A DNA stretch of 36,855 nucleotides from the NCBI GenBank assembly GCA_017469025.1, contig JAFUHD010000140.1, positions 1 to 36,855 of the forward strand, read 5' to 3'. Shown here one piece after another: positions 35,129-36,855 of the stretch. The position numbers were made by a program, and so were the translations under genes. The notes beneath the pieces were generated by a model, which ran no database searches, was not told the origin of the DNA, and saw nothing but the letters and a program-made list of their open reading frames with translations. Position 1 is the first letter of the stretch. Each line of letters opens with the position of its first letter. The DNA is from Clostridia bacterium. GTDB taxonomy: Bacteria; Bacillota; Clostridia; Christensenellales; Aristaeellaceae.

Positions 35129-35133
35129 CTCCT

Positions 35134-35289
35134 TTAATGACACAGCTGTGCTTTCAGCACCGGATCCAATGCAGGTTCCGCTTTATGCGTACAGGTATCT
35201 GGCCAATTGATTTTTCTGTAGCCAGAGCTTTCAGCACCGGTCAAACGTATTGCCGATTCTGGTGATGCAGGTGCTTTACACCGCACCAT
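35134..35289 (-). CDS. short upstream ORF 3 before ddl (51 codons)
   Basis: A 51-codon frame begins 13 bases after the esterase gene and ends LDPVLKAQLCH with TAA, overlapping the AAAGGAG that serves ORF 2. The last 13 codons match the end of the short-peptide family (IDTVPKAxLCH). The N-terminal part (MVRCKAPASPESAIRLTGAE) does not match the other copies. It contains an internal 14-base duplication (CCGGTGCTGAAAGC). No ribosome binding site precedes the ATG, so a decayed longer repeat is as likely as a gene. Confidence 0.3.
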   Translation of the reverse strand: MVRCKAPASPESAIRLTGAESSGYRKINWPDTCTHKAEPALDPVLKAQLCH

Positions 35290-35301
35290 AAGCTTTGTGT
35301 A

Positions 35302-36273
35302 TCATGGATTCCAGAACCAGAGCAGGGCATTGAAAGTATATTGATTGGATTGCTCGGGACCGTGGGTACCGCCCTGATACAGCCGGTAGGAAATGTTGCC
35401 GTCCGCTTCATTGTCTGCCAGGTGAAAAGTACGGCTGTAGTCATTCACCATGCTGCGGATCTGATATGCAAAACCCGATGCGGCAAAATCTTCGGTCCCG
35501 GTTGCGGTCCAGATGAAGAAATCCCTGTCCGTCCATCCGGATGAGCGGACCACGGCATCAATCCACTGACTGTCGCCCATATTGCCGCTCATGGGCATAA
35601 AATACCGGAAATAATCGAGACAGTGCTGGAAGGTGTGCCAGGTATTGACGCTGCCCATGCTGAACCCGCCAAAGCCCCGGTGATCCCTGCTGGCTTTCAG
35701 GCTTTCCGGACCGGTATCATAATTTGCCCAGGTATGAAACTGTCCTTCCACGGCGGGAATCAGATCATTGACCAGTTCGTTGTGAAACTGATCGGTCAAC
35801 TGGAGCGCCAGACTGTAGTCCCAACTGTCATGGTCACTGGTGTTGTTGTATGTAGGTGCCACCAGAATCAGGGGGTTCATGCGCCTATCCTGAAGGGCAT
35901 GGTCCACCGCGCACTTCAGTTCACTGGGATGTGACAGCGTACCCAGTACCGTTTCCTCGCTGCTCCATCCGCCGTGACTGAGATAGAAGATGTTGTAGGC
36001 TTTGCTTTCGTCATATCCATAGGGCAGATAAATCCAGGCGGCTTTTTTCAGCTTCTGGCTGTGCTGGGGATAGGAGAAGGATTCCCAGGTATCATATTCC
36101 AGCCGGACCAGGCTGCCTGCCTGTTCTGCATGCTGTCTGTAGTTTTCAGATATGATTTCCAGTTTTTCCGGAATATTGCGGGTGTTAATCATAAAGGGTT
36201 CCTCCGCATGCGCGATGCTGATGAGCAGAAACCAAAGAACAAGCAGGACCGCACCGATCTTTTTATCATGCAT
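35302..36273 (-). CDS. secreted esterase, alpha/beta hydrolase (feruloyl-esterase-like, CE1 type)
   Basis: The 323-residue product has a signal peptide (KKIGAVLLVLWFLLISIAHA) and an esterase domain of the D/enterochelin-esterase type (COG2382). AAWIYLPYGYDESKAYNIFY is the usual first strand, the nucleophile is Ser in GFGGFSMGSVNTW, and Asp (TGTEDF) and His (QGGTHG) complete the triad. CE1 members of this kind remove acetyl or feruloyl groups from plant polysaccharides; the substrate is a guess. ATG 36273 is five bases after AGGAG and overlaps the end of a short upstream ORF. A longer frame to 36315 is rejected. Confidence 0.85.
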   Translation of the reverse strand: MHDKKIGAVLLVLWFLLISIAHAEEPFMINTRNIPEKLEIISENYRQHAEQAGSLVRLEYDTWESFSYPQHSQKLKKAAWIYLPYGYDESKAYNIFYLSHGGWSSEETVLGTLSHPSELKCAVDHALQDRRMNPLILVAPTYNNTSDHDSWDYSLALQLTDQFHNELVNDLIPAVEGQFHTWANYDTGPESLKASRDHRGFGGFSMGSVNTWHTFQHCLDYFRYFMPMSGNMGDSQWIDAVVRSSGWTDRDFFIWTATGTEDFAASGFAYQIRSMVNDYSRTFHLADNEADGNISYRLYQGGTHGPEQSNQYTFNALLWFWNP

Positions 36274-36367
36274 GTGAACTCCTGTTATATAGGTGTGCTT
36301 TCGGCAACGTATCAATCGTAAATGTCAGTATTTGACAAACAAGCGCATTGCTCTGTGTAATCTCCAT
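36266..36367 (-). CDS. short upstream ORF before the esterase gene (33 codons)
   Basis: ATG 36367 opens a frame reading MEITQSNA, then LVCQILTFTIDTLPKA, then HLYNRSSHA and TGA. It matches the ddl upstream ORFs at LVCQI, IDT and PKA with the same spacing and no indels, although 10 or more codons differ. It starts near the aldo/keto reductase stop and ends inside the esterase start (CATGCATGA), an eight-base overlap, so ribosomes ending it would sit on the esterase start. No ribosome binding site is clear before it. Confidence 0.45.
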   Translation of the reverse strand: MEITQSNALVCQILTFTIDTLPKAHLYNRSSHA

Positions 36368-36368
36368 T

Positions 36369-36855
36369 TCATGCTTTTCTGGCCGGAGAACCGCCAAACA
36401 CTGCAGACATTTCCATGTGTTCAAGCTTTTCATCGATCTGTCTGACTTCTTCTTTCGTCAGCACGATTTCAGCAGAACCAAGGTTTTCATGAATACGTTC
36501 AATCCTGCGGGAACCGGGGATTGGCACAATGTAAGGCTTTTTGCAAAGCATCCATGCAAGGGAAATCTGCGCCGGAGTGGCCCGCTTTTCCGCAGCCAGC
36601 GTGCGGATCAGGGACATCAGCTGCCGGTTCTGCTCGAAAGCCTCCTCTGTATACTGAGGCATTGCACTTCGGTAATCTCCGGCAGAAAAGCGGTCTTCCC
36701 TGGAGAAGGCATCTGACAGGATGCCGTTTGCCAGCGGGCTGAAGGCAACATAACCGATGTTTAATTCTTCCAGTACTGGGAACAGGCCTTCATGCCATCT
36801 GGCCATCATGGAATATCGGTTCTGGATGCAGGTGACAGGGCATACCGCGTTTGCC
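36369..36855 (-). CDS. aldo/keto reductase, C-terminal part
   Basis: The gene runs off the right edge; the last 162 codons are present. The segment CPVTCIQNRYSMMARWHEG followed by LNIGYVAFSPLANGIL is the typical end of the AKR (beta/alpha)8 barrel, and the NADPH-binding PYIVPIPGSRRIERIHENLG is present, as in YajO/IolS-type reductases that reduce aldehydes or ketones. The catalytic Tyr and Lys lie outside the window. The stop TGA is one base from the ATG of the short ORF that precedes the esterase gene, so these genes are probably co-transcribed. Confidence 0.9.
   Translation of the reverse strand, partial: ANAVCPVTCIQNRYSMMARWHEGLFPVLEELNIGYVAFSPLANGILSDAFSREDRFSAGDYRSAMPQYTEEAFEQNRQLMSLIRTLAAEKRATPAQISLAWMLCKKPYIVPIPGSRRIERIHENLGSAEIVLTKEEVRQIDEKLEHMEMSAVFGGSPARKA

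Larger units (their letters stand above)
34962..35133 (-). repeat. two tandem 86-bp units upstream of ddl
   Basis: Two direct repeats, 34962-35047 and 35048-35133, share 68 of 81 bases in the aligned peptide-coding part by my count, with no indels. Each ends in TAAAGGAG. The unit contains TTGTCA-N5-TGACAA, then GATACGGTGCCGAAAGCA, which can form a small hairpin (GTGC-CGAAA-GCAC), then TGTCAT. A partial third unit lies further upstream (35134 to about 35190). Related sequence also occurs at 36266-36367 and 9831-9898. Confidence 0.85.

Noticed and set aside
34962-35133. CRISPR-like array
   Set aside because: The two 86-bp units are contiguous, with no unique spacers, and no cas genes are present.

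Overview
The window looks like chromosomal DNA of an anaerobic, mid-GC member of the Bacillota (Firmicutes). The gene order lepA-hemW-hrcA-grpE-dnaK-dnaJ-prmA-rsmE is the classic Bacillota block. HrcA/CIRCE heat-shock control, a Gram-positive type DnaK and strong AGGAGG-type ribosome binding sites agree with this. I cannot separate Clostridia from Erysipelotrichia from the sequence alone. Everything after the first 2.3 kb is on the minus strand.

Layout. (1) 1-2350, plus strand: the 3' end of an NCS2 purine permease and a complete adenine deaminase, closed by a perfect-palindrome hairpin; this is a purine uptake and salvage unit. (2) 2373-5444: a radical SAM protein and one intact GyrI-like gene, surrounded by decayed genes. 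These include N-terminal and C-terminal remnants of further GyrI-like copies, a frameshifted XRE-like regulator, and a 141-codon gene broken at a run of five A. (3) 5455-8315: a WYL regulator coupled to a VOC-fold protein, a Cys-rich protein of uncertain family, and a GNAT acetyltransferase. (4) 8373-15663: pyrimidine-nucleoside phosphorylase, then the housekeeping chain rpmE, XRE regulator, small membrane protein, DUF1385, prmC, prfA, tsaC/sua5 and a hypoxanthine-DNA glycosylase, many joined by ATGA overlaps. (5) 15859-22182: an ABCG-like exporter pair (ATPase with an N-terminal membrane module; permease with seven ~27-residue repeats), a secreted M4 metalloprotease with a long C-terminal extension, and a LURP-one-like protein ending in poly-Ser. 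(6) 22679-32709: the chaperone/translation block with a perfect CIRCE under a consensus sigma-A promoter, followed upstream by hemW and lepA. (7) 32778-36855: a membrane protein coupled to a long D-Ala-D-Ala ligase, a secreted esterase, and the 3' part of an aldo/keto reductase.

The most unusual feature is a dispersed element that encodes a very short peptide with the core LVCQIMTTAIDTVPKA. It sits directly in front of the ribosome binding sites of ddl (two tandem copies at an exact 86-bp period plus a third related ORF), of the esterase gene and, in a degenerate form, of the nucleoside phosphorylase gene. Reading frame and stop position are kept among the copies. They may be upstream leader ORFs that couple translation, or a small mobile repeat that happens to be translatable. 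A second strong oddity is the repeat-built loop in the ABC permease.
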